This document shows positions 35,055 to 43,045 of a stretch of DNA of 64,000 nt, in pieces; position 1 is the stretch's first letter; the number at the start of each line of letters is the position of its first letter. This stretch comes from Oscillospiraceae bacterium (lineage in GTDB: Bacteria > Bacillota > Clostridia > Oscillospirales > Oscillospiraceae), in contig AP025582.1 of assembly GCA_022846075.1 (NCBI GenBank), positions 434,001 to 498,000 of the forward strand. Direction: 5' to 3'. The position numbers and the translations under genes are program-made. Below the pieces are notes generated by a model. The model searched no databases, was not told the origin of the DNA, and worked only from the letters and a program-made list of their open reading frames with translations.

Positions 35055-36095
35055 ATGTTCAACATCGGAATCATCGGCTGCGGGAAAATCGCCCAGGTGC
35101 GCCACATCCCGGAGTACGCCGCCCACCCCCAGGCGAAGCTCTGGGGCTATTACGACCTGAACCAGGAGCGGGCCAAGGACCTGGCCGAGCAGTACGGCGG
35201 CAAGGTCTACCCCTCCTGGCGGGACCTGCTGGCCGACCCTGACATCCACGCGGTGAGCGTCTGCGCCGCCAACAACGCCCACGCCGAGATCACCATCGCC
35301 GCCCTGGAAGCGGGCAAGCACGTCCTGTGCGAAAAGCCCATGGCCACCACCCTGGCCGAGTGCGAGGCCATGGCGGCGGCGGCGAAAAAGAGCGGCAAAT
35401 ACCTGATGATCGGCCACAACCAGCGCCTTGCCAAGGCCCACGCCCGGGCCCGGAAGCTGGTGGAGGAGGGGGCCATCGGGAACATCGTCACCTTCCGCAC
35501 CACCTTCGGCCACGGCGGGCCGGAGACCTGGAGCGTGGACCCGGGCAAGGCCACCTGGTTCTTCGACAAGAAGAAGGCCGCCATGGGCGCCATGGCGGAC
35601 CTGGGCATCCACAAAACAGACCTCATCCAGTTCCTCACCGGCCAGAAGGTGGTGGAGACCACCGCCGTGGTGACCACCCTGGACAAAAAGGGCCCCGACG
35701 GCCAGCTCATCGGCGTGGACGACAACGCCGTGTGCGTCTACCGCATGAGCGGCGGGGCCGTGGGCACCATGACAGCCTCCTGGACCTACTACGGCGCGGA
35801 GGACAACTCCACCATCCTCTACGGCACCAAAGGCATCATGCGCATCTACGACGACCCGGCCTACTCCATCAAAATCACCACCGCCGACGGGGAGAACATC
35901 CTCTACGACATCGACCAGATACAGACCAACGACAACCAGACCAAGTCCGGGGTCATCGACCTCTTCATGGACAGCCTGGTGAACGGCACCCCCCCGGAGA
36001 TTTCCGGGGAGGAGGCCCTCTCCGCCATGCGGGCGGTCTTCGCCAGCATCCGCTCCGCCGAGACGGGGGAGCGGGTCACGGTCAAGCAGGATTGA
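35055..36095 (+). CDS. Gfo/Idh/MocA family oxidoreductase (first)
   Basis: 346-aa NAD(P)-dependent dehydrogenase. Rossmann motif GIIGCGKIAQVRHIPEYA at the N-terminus, the EKPMATTLAECEAM motif near residue 95 (catalytic Lys), and a C-terminal alpha/beta substrate domain with the catalytic-His region MADLGIHKTDLIQF. Family members oxidise sugar or inositol hydroxyls or reduce ketoses. It lies directly after the importer, followed by two TIM-barrel isomerases and a second dehydrogenase. Confidence 0.9.
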   Translation: MFNIGIIGCGKIAQVRHIPEYAAHPQAKLWGYYDLNQERAKDLAEQYGGKVYPSWRDLLADPDIHAVSVCAANNAHAEITIAALEAGKHVLCEKPMATTLAECEAMAAAAKKSGKYLMIGHNQRLAKAHARARKLVEEGAIGNIVTFRTTFGHGGPETWSVDPGKATWFFDKKKAAMGAMADLGIHKTDLIQFLTGQKVVETTAVVTTLDKKGPDGQLIGVDDNAVCVYRMSGGAVGTMTASWTYYGAEDNSTILYGTKGIMRIYDDPAYSIKITTADGENILYDIDQIQTNDNQTKSGVIDLFMDSLVNGTPPEISGEEALSAMRAVFASIRSAETGERVTVKQD

Positions 36096-36112
36096 AGGGA
36101 GGAGCGAGCGAG

Positions 36113-37027
36113 ATGAAATTGGGATTTGTCAGCGCCATCCTGGACGGGTGGAGCTTTGAAGAGATGATCGACGCGGCCCACGACATGGGCTACCAGTGCG
36201 TGGAGGTGGCCTGCTGGCCCCAGGGGAAGGCGGAGCGCCGCTACGCCGGGGTGAGCCACATCGACGTGGACGCCCTTACCGACGAGAAGGCCGCCCACAT
36301 CCTGAGCTACTGCCGGGAGAAGGGGGTGGAGATCTCCTCCCTGGCCTTCTACCCCAACACCATGGACGAGGATTTGGAGAAGCGCGCCGCCGCCATCGAG
36401 CACCTCAAAAAGGTCATCCTGGCCAGCGAAAAGCTGGGGGTGGGCATGGTCACCACCTTCGTGGGTCGGGAACAGCACAAGACGGTGGAGGAAAACCTGG
36501 AGACCTTCGCCCAAGTCTGGCCCCCCATCATCCGCTTCGCCGAGGAGCACAAGGTCAAAATCGCCATCGAGAACTGCCCCATGCTCTTTGACCGGACCAA
36601 CTGGCCCGGCGGGCAGAACCTCTTCACCCGCCCCGACATCTGGCGCAAGTGCTTCGAGCTCATCCCCAGCCCCAGCTTCGGCATCAACTACGACCCCAGC
36701 CACTTCGTCTGGCAGATGATGGACTACATCGCCCCCCTCTACGAGTTCAGGGACCGCATCTTCCACGTCCACTACAAGGACATCAAGCTCTTCCCGGAAA
36801 AGCTGGCCCAGTGCGGCACCATGGCCTACCCCCTGGACTATATGGCCCCCAAGCTCCCGGGCCTGGGCGACGTGCGGTGGGACAAATACGTCTCCGCCCT
36901 CACCGACATCGGCTACGACGGCTATACCTGCGTGGAGGTGGAGGACCGGGCCTTTGAGAGCAGCAAAGAGCGCATCCTGGACTCCCTGCGCATCTCCAAG
37001 CGGTATCTGGACCAGTTCGTCATTTGA
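36113..37027 (+). CDS. Sugar phosphate isomerase/epimerase family protein (first)
   Basis: 304-aa TIM-barrel of the AP-endonuclease-2/xylose-isomerase-like group. Metal-ligand motifs are visible: KIAIENCPML (Glu), NYDPSHFVWQMMD (Asp/His), HVHYKDIK (His) and CVEVED (Glu). Start is ATG 36113, eight bases after AAGGGAGGAG. Members act as isomerases, epimerases or dehydratases on keto-sugars and keto-inositols. With the neighbouring dehydrogenases it probably acts on an oxidised, non-phosphorylated sugar. Confidence 0.87.
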   Translation: MKLGFVSAILDGWSFEEMIDAAHDMGYQCVEVACWPQGKAERRYAGVSHIDVDALTDEKAAHILSYCREKGVEISSLAFYPNTMDEDLEKRAAAIEHLKKVILASEKLGVGMVTTFVGREQHKTVEENLETFAQVWPPIIRFAEEHKVKIAIENCPMLFDRTNWPGGQNLFTRPDIWRKCFELIPSPSFGINYDPSHFVWQMMDYIAPLYEFRDRIFHVHYKDIKLFPEKLAQCGTMAYPLDYMAPKLPGLGDVRWDKYVSALTDIGYDGYTCVEVEDRAFESSKERILDSLRISKRYLDQFVI

Positions 37028-37042
37028 GAAAGGGATGGTATC

Positions 37043-37858
37043 GTGTTAAAGCGCGTCATCGCGGTCAACTCCAACTGCTACCACGGCTATTCCATCGAGG
37101 AGGCCATCGACTCCATCGCCGCCGCCGGCTTCCACTACATCGAGCTCACCGCCACCAAGGGCTGGACGGAGCACGTCTTCCCCGACCAGAGCTTTGAAAA
37201 ACTTTGGAGCGTGAAGGACCGCCTGTCCCAAAAGGGCCTCATCCCCTTCGCCATGAGCGGCCACTGCAACCTGATGGACCCCGCCCGCATCCCGGATTTC
37301 GTCTCCAACATCCGCCTCGCCGCCTTCTTCGGCTGCGACTACATCGTCTCCTCCATTGAGGAGGCCCACCTGGCCGACCATGTGGTGGCCTCCAACGCCG
37401 AGGTGGCCCAGCACGTCAAGGCCCTGGTGCCGGAACTTGAAAAATACGGCCTCACCCTGGTGCTGGAGGTCCACGGCGACCACGGCAGCGGGAAGATTTT
37501 GAAGGAGATCGTGGACCTCATCGGCTCGGAGCGGGTCAAGGTCAACTACGACACCGCCAACGCCATTTTCTACGGGGACGTGGACCTGTCCGCCGACCTG
37601 GACGAGACCATGGACCAGCTTGGCTACGTCCACCTGAAGGACAAGGGCGGGGCGAAAAACGTCTGGGACTTCCCGGCTCTGGGCAAGGGCTGGATCGACT
37701 TCCCCATGATTTTCGACAAGCTGGAGCGGGCGGGCAACGCCTGCCCCTTCAGCATCGAGATCGAGTTCACCCAGGCCGGGGCCAAGGACCTGGCCGAAAT
37801 CGACCAGGCGGTGCGGGACAGCGCCGCCTATCTCAAGAGCAAGGGGTTTGAGCTGTGA
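37043..37858 (+). CDS. Sugar phosphate isomerase/epimerase family protein (second)
   Basis: 271-aa TIM-barrel related to but clearly different from the preceding gene. Motifs VLEVHGDHGSGK, NYDTANAIFYGDVD, GYVHLKDKGG and CPFSIEIEF supply the expected metal site. GTG start at 37043 after GAAAGGGATG. The stop overlaps the following dehydrogenase start (TGATG). Two such barrels in one operon imply two steps, or a hetero-oligomer. Confidence 0.86.
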   Translation: MLKRVIAVNSNCYHGYSIEEAIDSIAAAGFHYIELTATKGWTEHVFPDQSFEKLWSVKDRLSQKGLIPFAMSGHCNLMDPARIPDFVSNIRLAAFFGCDYIVSSIEEAHLADHVVASNAEVAQHVKALVPELEKYGLTLVLEVHGDHGSGKILKEIVDLIGSERVKVNYDTANAIFYGDVDLSADLDETMDQLGYVHLKDKGGAKNVWDFPALGKGWIDFPMIFDKLERAGNACPFSIEIEFTQAGAKDLAEIDQAVRDSAAYLKSKGFEL

Positions 37859-38826
37859 TGACACGCATCGGCATCGTGGGGGCCGGGGGCATGGGCACCG
37901 TCCACCACAGTAATTACGCCCATATCCCGGACTGCGAGGTGGTGGCCGTGGTGGGGGCCTCCGACAAGGACCGGGAGAACGCCGCCGCCTGGGGCCTGCC
38001 CCTCTACGCCACCATCGCGGAGATGGCGGCGGCGGAAGACCCCGACGTGGTGGACGTCTGCACCCCCACCTTCCTCCACAAGGCCCACGCCTCCGAGGCG
38101 CTGAACCTGGGAAAAAACGTCATCCTGGAGAAGCCCTGCGCCCTGACCAAGGCCGACGCCGCGGCCCTCTTCGACCTGGCCGAGGCCAAGGGGGTCCACC
38201 TCTACGTGGCCCAGGTGGTCCAGTTCACCCCCGAGATCACCGTCCTGCGGCAGGTCCTGGACAGCGGGGTCTACGGCAAGCCCCTGGACGCCGTGTTCGA
38301 GCGGCTCTCCGCCTGCCCCAGGTGGGCCCAGGGGGGCTGGCTCTTCGACAAGACTAAGAGCGGCCTGGTGCCCTTCGACCTCCACATCCACGACCTGGAC
38401 GTCATCGTCAGCCTCTTCGGCAAGCCCAAAACCGTCTCCTACACCACCTGCGGCGGGGCGGACAAGGGCTACGCCGAGCAGTACCGCTTCACCTACGGCT
38501 ACGACGGCATGAACGTGGTGGGGGAGGCGGCCTGGTTCAACGCCGACATCCCCTTCACCGCCCGCTGGCGGGTCTACTTCGAGGACGGGATGCTTATCAA
38601 CGACGGCCAGGCCGTCACCGGCTACCGCTTCGGGGAGGAACCCAAGGTCTTCGACACCGAGGAGAAGGTGAAGATCCCCACCGGCATCAACGTGCCCCCC
38701 ACCGGCTGGTACCTCACCGAGCTGACCCACTTCCTGGACTGTATCCGGGCGGGGGTCCCCACTCCGAGAGTCACCCGGGAGCAGGTCTTGAACGTCCTGG
38801 AGATTTTGGAGGCGGCTATTCAGTAA
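37858..38826 (+). CDS. Gfo/Idh/MocA family oxidoreductase (second)
   Basis: 322-aa NAD(P)-dependent dehydrogenase. Rossmann GIVGAGGMGTVHHSNYAHIP, catalytic EKPCALTKADAAALF, and VPFDLHIHDLDVIVSLFG with the active-site His. Start ATG 37858 overlaps the previous stop; an in-frame GTG three bases upstream is the alternative. A second dehydrogenase in the same operon would allow oxidation at one position and re-reduction after isomerisation. Confidence 0.88.
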   Translation: MTRIGIVGAGGMGTVHHSNYAHIPDCEVVAVVGASDKDRENAAAWGLPLYATIAEMAAAEDPDVVDVCTPTFLHKAHASEALNLGKNVILEKPCALTKADAAALFDLAEAKGVHLYVAQVVQFTPEITVLRQVLDSGVYGKPLDAVFERLSACPRWAQGGWLFDKTKSGLVPFDLHIHDLDVIVSLFGKPKTVSYTTCGGADKGYAEQYRFTYGYDGMNVVGEAAWFNADIPFTARWRVYFEDGMLINDGQAVTGYRFGEEPKVFDTEEKVKIPTGINVPPTGWYLTELTHFLDCIRAGVPTPRVTREQVLNVLEILEAAIQ

Positions 38827-38831
38827 AAGCA

Positions 38832-38865
38832 AAGGCCCGGCGCCGTACAAACGGCGCCGGGCCTT
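38832..38865 (+). terminator. Terminator of the LacI-controlled sugar operon
   Basis: 15-bp perfect stem (AAGGCCCGGCGCCGT with its complement), 4-nt loop, followed by CCTGC. The T tract is weak, but the stem is very GC-rich and lies six bases past the last stop. Confidence 0.65.
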
Positions 38866-38903
38866 CCTGCGCTTGGCCGCCCTCCCAAGGTGCGGGCAGT
38901 AGT

Positions 38904-38942
38904 TGGATTCGCGGGGGTGTCCCTGCCAACCCCGCGAATCCA
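38904..38942. repeat. Perfect 13-bp hairpin between sugar operon and tRNA fragment
   Basis: Arms TGGATTCGCGGGG (38904-38916) and the exact complement (38930-38942), 13-nt loop. It is not followed by a T tract on either strand. Possibly a remnant at the junction of the tRNA-bounded segment; role unknown. Confidence 0.5.
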
Positions 38943-38957
38943 GCTTAAAAAAGAACG

Positions 38958-38996
38958 TAAAAAGCATCTGATTTCCGAAAAAATCAGATGCTTTTT
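38958..38996 (-). terminator. Terminator hairpin copy next to the tRNA fragment
   Basis: Stem AAAAAGCATCTGATTT with its complement, almost identical to the terminator at 63904-63941 next to the tRNA-fMet gene. Together with the tRNA fragment it forms one arm of a direct repeat of about 92 bp. Confidence 0.65.
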
Positions 38997-39050
38997 TGGT
39001 TGCGGGGACAGGATTCGAGCCTTCGGCCTCCGGGTTATGAGGCCGAAGAG
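38997..39050 (-). pseudogene. tRNA-fMet 3' fragment (degenerate)
   Basis: 54 bases match the 3' part of the initiator tRNA at the right window edge with about six differences, including the CATAA anticodon loop and the CCCCGCAACCA end. The upstream half is not recognisable: no 5' acceptor strand can pair. Changes break the anticodon stem (C:C opposite) and the T loop (TTC to CTC). It therefore cannot be a functional tRNA. The altered bases create a 10-bp perfect hairpin (CTTCGGCCTC / GAGGCCGAAG). Likely a displaced tRNA 3' end or decayed duplicate. Confidence 0.7.
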
Positions 39051-39112
39051 AATGGCCTCATCCATTATTGCGGGTCTTATTGTTTTCAAGAAGTTTTCTG
39101 AAAGGGACAGCT

Positions 39113-39622
39113 TCACCGCTCAGTCAGTGACCTGCATATTGTTTGAAGGGAGTGTTTGCGTTTGGCGGATAGGTATTCCTCCTGCGTGGCGTAAACCGAC
39201 AGGGCGCCGAAGGGGCAGATCCGAACGCAGGCGGGAGTGAGTCCGGCTCGGACACGCTGGATGCAGCCGTCGCATTTGGTGAGCTTGTCTCGAGCGTTAA
39301 AAGACGGGATGCCGAAGGGGCAGGCCATGGCACAGGAGTGGCAGCCGATGCAGTTGATCGGATCATAAAGGATAAGACCGCTGTCCGGGTCCTTCCGAAG
39401 AGAGGCGGTAGGGCAGCCGGCGACACAGGGGGCGTCGGCACAGTGCATGCAGGCCATGGAGAGATTTGTGTATCGTATCCGCTCCCCCACCTGCTCCTCC
39501 AGGGTATACACTGAGCGGAAGGGAACGTCTCCATTCAGGGGATCGGTGTCGTTCTGATCCATACAGGCCACGGCACAGGCCCCGCAGGAGACGCATTTTT
39601 CCATATCCAGGTCGATAATCAT
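39113..39622 (-). CDS. 4Fe-4S electron-transfer subunit of molybdopterin oxidoreductase
   Basis: 169-aa DmsB/HycB-type iron-sulfur protein. Four cluster motifs: CVSCGACAVACMD, CMHCADAPCVAGCP, CIGCHSCAMACP, and CDGC...CVRICP, so up to four [4Fe-4S] clusters. Start ATG 39622 has GAGAGGAG just upstream and overlaps the stop of the catalytic subunit (ATGA). It would carry electrons away from the molybdenum centre, perhaps to the FAD/NAD oxidoreductase encoded upstream. No twin-arginine signal or membrane anchor is encoded, so the complex is probably cytoplasmic. Confidence 0.88.
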   Translation of the reverse strand: MIIDLDMEKCVSCGACAVACMDQNDTDPLNGDVPFRSVYTLEEQVGERIRYTNLSMACMHCADAPCVAGCPTASLRKDPDSGLILYDPINCIGCHSCAMACPFGIPSFNARDKLTKCDGCIQRVRAGLTPACVRICPFGALSVYATQEEYLSAKRKHSLQTICRSLTER

Positions 39623-41766
39623 TGTCTCCTCTCCGTCCTTTCCTCTTTGGTCACGGCGCACCGTGTCTGCCGGAATCCGGGGAACCCGGAATAGGGGTCC
39701 AGGTGATCCGCTGGGATGAGCTCATTGGCGTCCGCCTCCCGGTAGCCGTGGTAGAGGTAGACTTCCCCGGGGGACACCGCCTCGGTAAGATGGGCCTTGA
39801 CGTGGACCGAACCCGCGGAGGTGGACAGGCAGATTCCATCCCCCTCCTGGAGACCCAGTCCGGCGGCGTCGCCGGGATTCAGGTCGGCGGCGGGCTCCGG
39901 CCGGAGGGAACGGACCCAGGGCACGTCATGGAGGCGGGAATGAATGGCGTTGGGAAGCCGGGCGCCGGTGACCAGGGTGAGGGGAAAGCGGGCCGGGTCG
40001 GAGCTGTCGAAGCTGTCGGTGTAGGTGGGCAGGGGATCTAAGCCGGGGCGATGGAGCGCGTCGATAAGCAGCGAGAAAAGCTCCAGCTTGCCCGAGCGGG
40101 TCTCGAAGCCCCGCGCCAGATAGGTTCCGGGCCGGTACGGTTTGAACTCTTTTACCCGAATGGGCAGGGGCGCGGCCTTCAGCTCCTCCAGGGTGACCGA
40201 GAGGTCAGAGATGAGGTAGCGCATGGTGTTTTCGTATCCGCTTTTTAAAAGAGAATCGTTCAGATCCAGGTACGAGGCCAGCTCACAGATAATCTGAGGA
40301 TCGGGTTTGGAACTGTACAGGGGGGAGATCGCCGGCTCGGTGCAGGTGAGGAGACCTCCGGGATAGCCCTTGAGCTCACTGCGCTCCAAGGAGGAGCAGG
40401 CGGGCAGAAGGATATCGGCATAGGCGCTCATGTCCGTCATCACCAGATCCACACAGACCACCAGCTCCAGCTTTTCCAGAGCCGAAAGCAGCCGCTTGGG
40501 CTGTGGGAACATCCGGTGGTTCATGCCGAAGCCTACCAGGGCTTTGATGGGGTAGGGGGTTCCCTCTTCAATCTGGCGGGTCAGGTCCATGGCCTGAAAC
40601 TCGTCGGAGAGGGCGGCCCAGACGGGGAAGCGGGCGTCTCCGATCCGCTCTTTGCAGTGCTGGGGCGCGGTGTCGGTGACGAAGCTGTGTTCCTTGGTGT
40701 CAAAACCGCAGTCGGTGTAGACAAGGCTGGTGTGGATGGGGAGCATCCCGCCTTTGCGGTCAATGTTTCCGCATAGGGCCTGAAGGGCGATGACGGCCCG
40801 GAAGTTGTTGTAGCCGTTTATGTGGTGCGTGAGAGTGGCGGAGGGGGAGTAGGCGGCTGCGGGGCCGTTGGTGGCATAGAGCTTTGCGGCGGCGTACAGC
40901 AGTTCCTTGGGCACTCCGGTGACCTCCTGGGTGTATTCCGGAGTGAAGCGGGCGGCATAGGCCCGGAATTCCTCAAAGCCATAGACATATCGATCCACAT
41001 AGTCCCGGTCCAGCCACTCGTTTTCGATTACCAGATGGCAGAGTCCCAAGGCCAGGGCCCCGTCTGTGCCGGGGCGGAGGCGGAGATGGATGTCCGCCAG
41101 CTTGGTGGAGGTGGGGGTCTCGCGGGGGTCGATGATGATGACCTTGCCGCCCCTGGCCTTGAAGGCGTTCAACTCCTTGCCCATGATGTGCCAGTTGATA
41201 AGCACGTTGCTCCCCCAGCCCAGATAGGTGTTGGCATTTCTCAGATCAGGCCGGTAGTTGCGCCCGGTCACCGTGGTCCAGGCCATCTGGGTGGCCTTGA
41301 AACAGCTGGAGCTCTCGGTGCCGTAGTTCTCGCTGCCAAAGGAGTGGACAAGACGGTGGAGCCAGGGCCGGTACCATTTGGAGTAGCCGGTGTACCAGGC
41401 TACGGCCTCCGGTCCGTCCTCCTTCTTGATGCGGTTCAGAGTCCCGGCGATTTCCCGGTATGCCTCCTCCCAGCTGATGGGCTCGAAGGAACCGCTCCCT
41501 CGCGGCCCCACCCGGCGCAGAGGGGTCTTGATCCGGCCCTCCCGGTAGACATATTGACGGCTGCAGGCTCCCTTGGTACACAATTTGCCGTCGCTGCCGG
41601 GGAAGCCCTCGGTGCCCTCCACCTTGAGGATGGCGCCGTCCTTTACATACACATCCAGACCGCAGTGGGCGCCTGGGGTACAGATGTCACAGATGCTATG
41701 CTTGATCTCAATGCCCGTATCGGGCCCCGGAATTTTGGATTTTTGGCGCTGGTCCGTTTCACACAT
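39619..41766 (-). CDS. Molybdopterin-dependent oxidoreductase, catalytic subunit
   Basis: 715-aa member of the DMSO reductase/formate dehydrogenase superfamily. The N-terminal [4Fe-4S] site uses Cys 26, 29, 35 and 63 (HSICDICTPGAHCG ... GKLCTKG). GTESSSCFKA near 155 may provide the Cys ligand to Mo/W. The molybdopterin-guanine-dinucleotide domains (WGSNVLINWH, VIIIDPRETPT) and the C-terminal beta-barrel (LPNAIHSRLHDVPWVRSL, LNPGDAAGLGLQEGDG) are complete. No TAT signal. Start ATG 41766 follows GGAGG; it overlaps the previous stop by eight bases. Substrate unknown; its place in a catabolic operon suggests oxidation or hydroxylation of an intermediate. Confidence 0.87.
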   Translation of the reverse strand: MCETDQRQKSKIPGPDTGIEIKHSICDICTPGAHCGLDVYVKDGAILKVEGTEGFPGSDGKLCTKGACSRQYVYREGRIKTPLRRVGPRGSGSFEPISWEEAYREIAGTLNRIKKEDGPEAVAWYTGYSKWYRPWLHRLVHSFGSENYGTESSSCFKATQMAWTTVTGRNYRPDLRNANTYLGWGSNVLINWHIMGKELNAFKARGGKVIIIDPRETPTSTKLADIHLRLRPGTDGALALGLCHLVIENEWLDRDYVDRYVYGFEEFRAYAARFTPEYTQEVTGVPKELLYAAAKLYATNGPAAAYSPSATLTHHINGYNNFRAVIALQALCGNIDRKGGMLPIHTSLVYTDCGFDTKEHSFVTDTAPQHCKERIGDARFPVWAALSDEFQAMDLTRQIEEGTPYPIKALVGFGMNHRMFPQPKRLLSALEKLELVVCVDLVMTDMSAYADILLPACSSLERSELKGYPGGLLTCTEPAISPLYSSKPDPQIICELASYLDLNDSLLKSGYENTMRYLISDLSVTLEELKAAPLPIRVKEFKPYRPGTYLARGFETRSGKLELFSLLIDALHRPGLDPLPTYTDSFDSSDPARFPLTLVTGARLPNAIHSRLHDVPWVRSLRPEPAADLNPGDAAGLGLQEGDGICLSTSAGSVHVKAHLTEAVSPGEVYLYHGYREADANELIPADHLDPYSGFPGFRQTRCAVTKEERTERRQ

Positions 41767-43018
41767 GGCGGTTTCCTCCGATCTTTCGGATAAATTCCCT
41801 GCTGATCCCACACCCCAGCAGAGCAGCGGTCTGGACCGGGGTAAGGCCGCATCCGGGCCGGTCCAGCTGGGCCAAGAGCAGGCTCTTGAGGATCCCGGCG
41901 GCCCGGCGGCAGTCCAGGAGATTGACGCATTGCAGCGATCCGTCCCGGACCCGGGCCTCGATGTAGGGCCCCGCGGATAACTCGCCCCAGACCACCGGTT
42001 CCCCCTCCCGCCGGCTGTCTCCTAAACCGACGAAGTCCAGGCCCATAAAATGGGTGATGTTGTGTATGATGTTCCCGGCATAGGGTTCGGGGTGTCCCGC
42101 CATGGCCCGGCCGGCGGCCTCGCCCTGGCGGGCGGCGTTAGCCCACAGGCCGATGGGCATGGTTTGGCCGGACTGGAGCTCGGTGCCTTCACAGCAGTCT
42201 CCGGCGGCGTAGATGCCGGGGCAGGAGGTCGACATATTGCCGTCAACTACGATACCCCGGCCCACTTGGACGCCGCAGCCGGGGCCGGACACCGTGTCTG
42301 CTTCGGCGCGGGTGCCGATGCACAGACAGATGAGATCGGCGGGGAGCAGTGCGCCGGAGGTTAAAACCACGCCCTCGGGGGAGATCTCCCGCACCATGGC
42401 GCCCCAGGTGAAGCGGAGACCCCGCAGGGTGAGACGCCGTTCCAACTCCCGGCCCACGTGGGGGAAGGCGGCCAGGGGGAAGAGCCAATCGGCCCCGTCG
42501 GCGATGGTTACCTCTACTCCGCGGGCAGCAAGAAGCTCGGCCACTTTGATGCCAACCATGGACCCTCCCACTACCACGGCCCGGCGGGGAGGGGCGGACG
42601 CAAGACGGGCCCGGAGCCGCTCGGCGTCCTCGAGGGTGCGCATCACAAGGACCCTGGAATCGGGGAGGCCTTTGAGCGGGGGCAGGAGGGCCCGGGCACC
42701 GGTGGAGACCAAGATGGCGTCGAAGAAATAGGAGCTGCCGTCCTCCAGGGTCAGGGTATTTTGGGAGATGGAGCTGACAGTCTGGCCCCCGTGGAACTGG
42801 AGGTCCAGTTGGGAACAGAGGGAATCGAGATTTCCGAAAGGAAAGACCCCGTCCAGGGAGATGCGGTCGGAGGCATAATAGGTGGAGAGCATGGGGTTGA
42901 AGGGGGGCATATTCAGCCGGTCGAAGACGTGGAGTTCTCCGGTCCTGTCCAGGGACCGGATGGCCTTGGCGGCGTGGTAACCCGCGCAGCCAAAGCCCAC
43001 TATGGCGTATCGTTTCAT
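41759..43018 (-). CDS. NAD(P)/FAD-dependent oxidoreductase
   Basis: 419-aa pyridine nucleotide-disulfide-type flavoprotein without redox-active disulfide, similar in build to NirB/rubredoxin reductase N-terminal domains. FAD motif AIVGFGCAGYHAAKAI, NAD motif AVVVGGSMVGIKVAELLAAR (about 145), and the second FAD motif CPGIYAAGDCCEG (about 260). The C-terminal part (about 320-419) is a NirB-like extension. It overlaps the molybdopterin subunit gene by eight bases and could move electrons between NAD(P)H and the Mo-FeS enzyme. Confidence 0.87.
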   Translation of the reverse strand: MKRYAIVGFGCAGYHAAKAIRSLDRTGELHVFDRLNMPPFNPMLSTYYASDRISLDGVFPFGNLDSLCSQLDLQFHGGQTVSSISQNTLTLEDGSSYFFDAILVSTGARALLPPLKGLPDSRVLVMRTLEDAERLRARLASAPPRRAVVVGGSMVGIKVAELLAARGVEVTIADGADWLFPLAAFPHVGRELERRLTLRGLRFTWGAMVREISPEGVVLTSGALLPADLICLCIGTRAEADTVSGPGCGVQVGRGIVVDGNMSTSCPGIYAAGDCCEGTELQSGQTMPIGLWANAARQGEAAGRAMAGHPEPYAGNIIHNITHFMGLDFVGLGDSRREGEPVVWGELSAGPYIEARVRDGSLQCVNLLDCRRAAGILKSLLLAQLDRPGCGLTPVQTAALLGCGISREFIRKIGGNRHV

Positions 43019-43045
43019 TCTATCACCCGCTTGCCAACGGCCCGG

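Noticed and set aside
35055-38826. Full C-glycoside deglycosidase system (DgpA-DgpB/C type)
   Set aside because: The small beta-type partner protein of the known deglycosidases is not encoded here, so only a general keto-sugar route is proposed.
38997-39050. A complete second tRNA-fMet gene
   Set aside because: The 5' half cannot be found, the anticodon stem has a C:C mismatch and the T loop is altered, so only a 3' fragment is supported.
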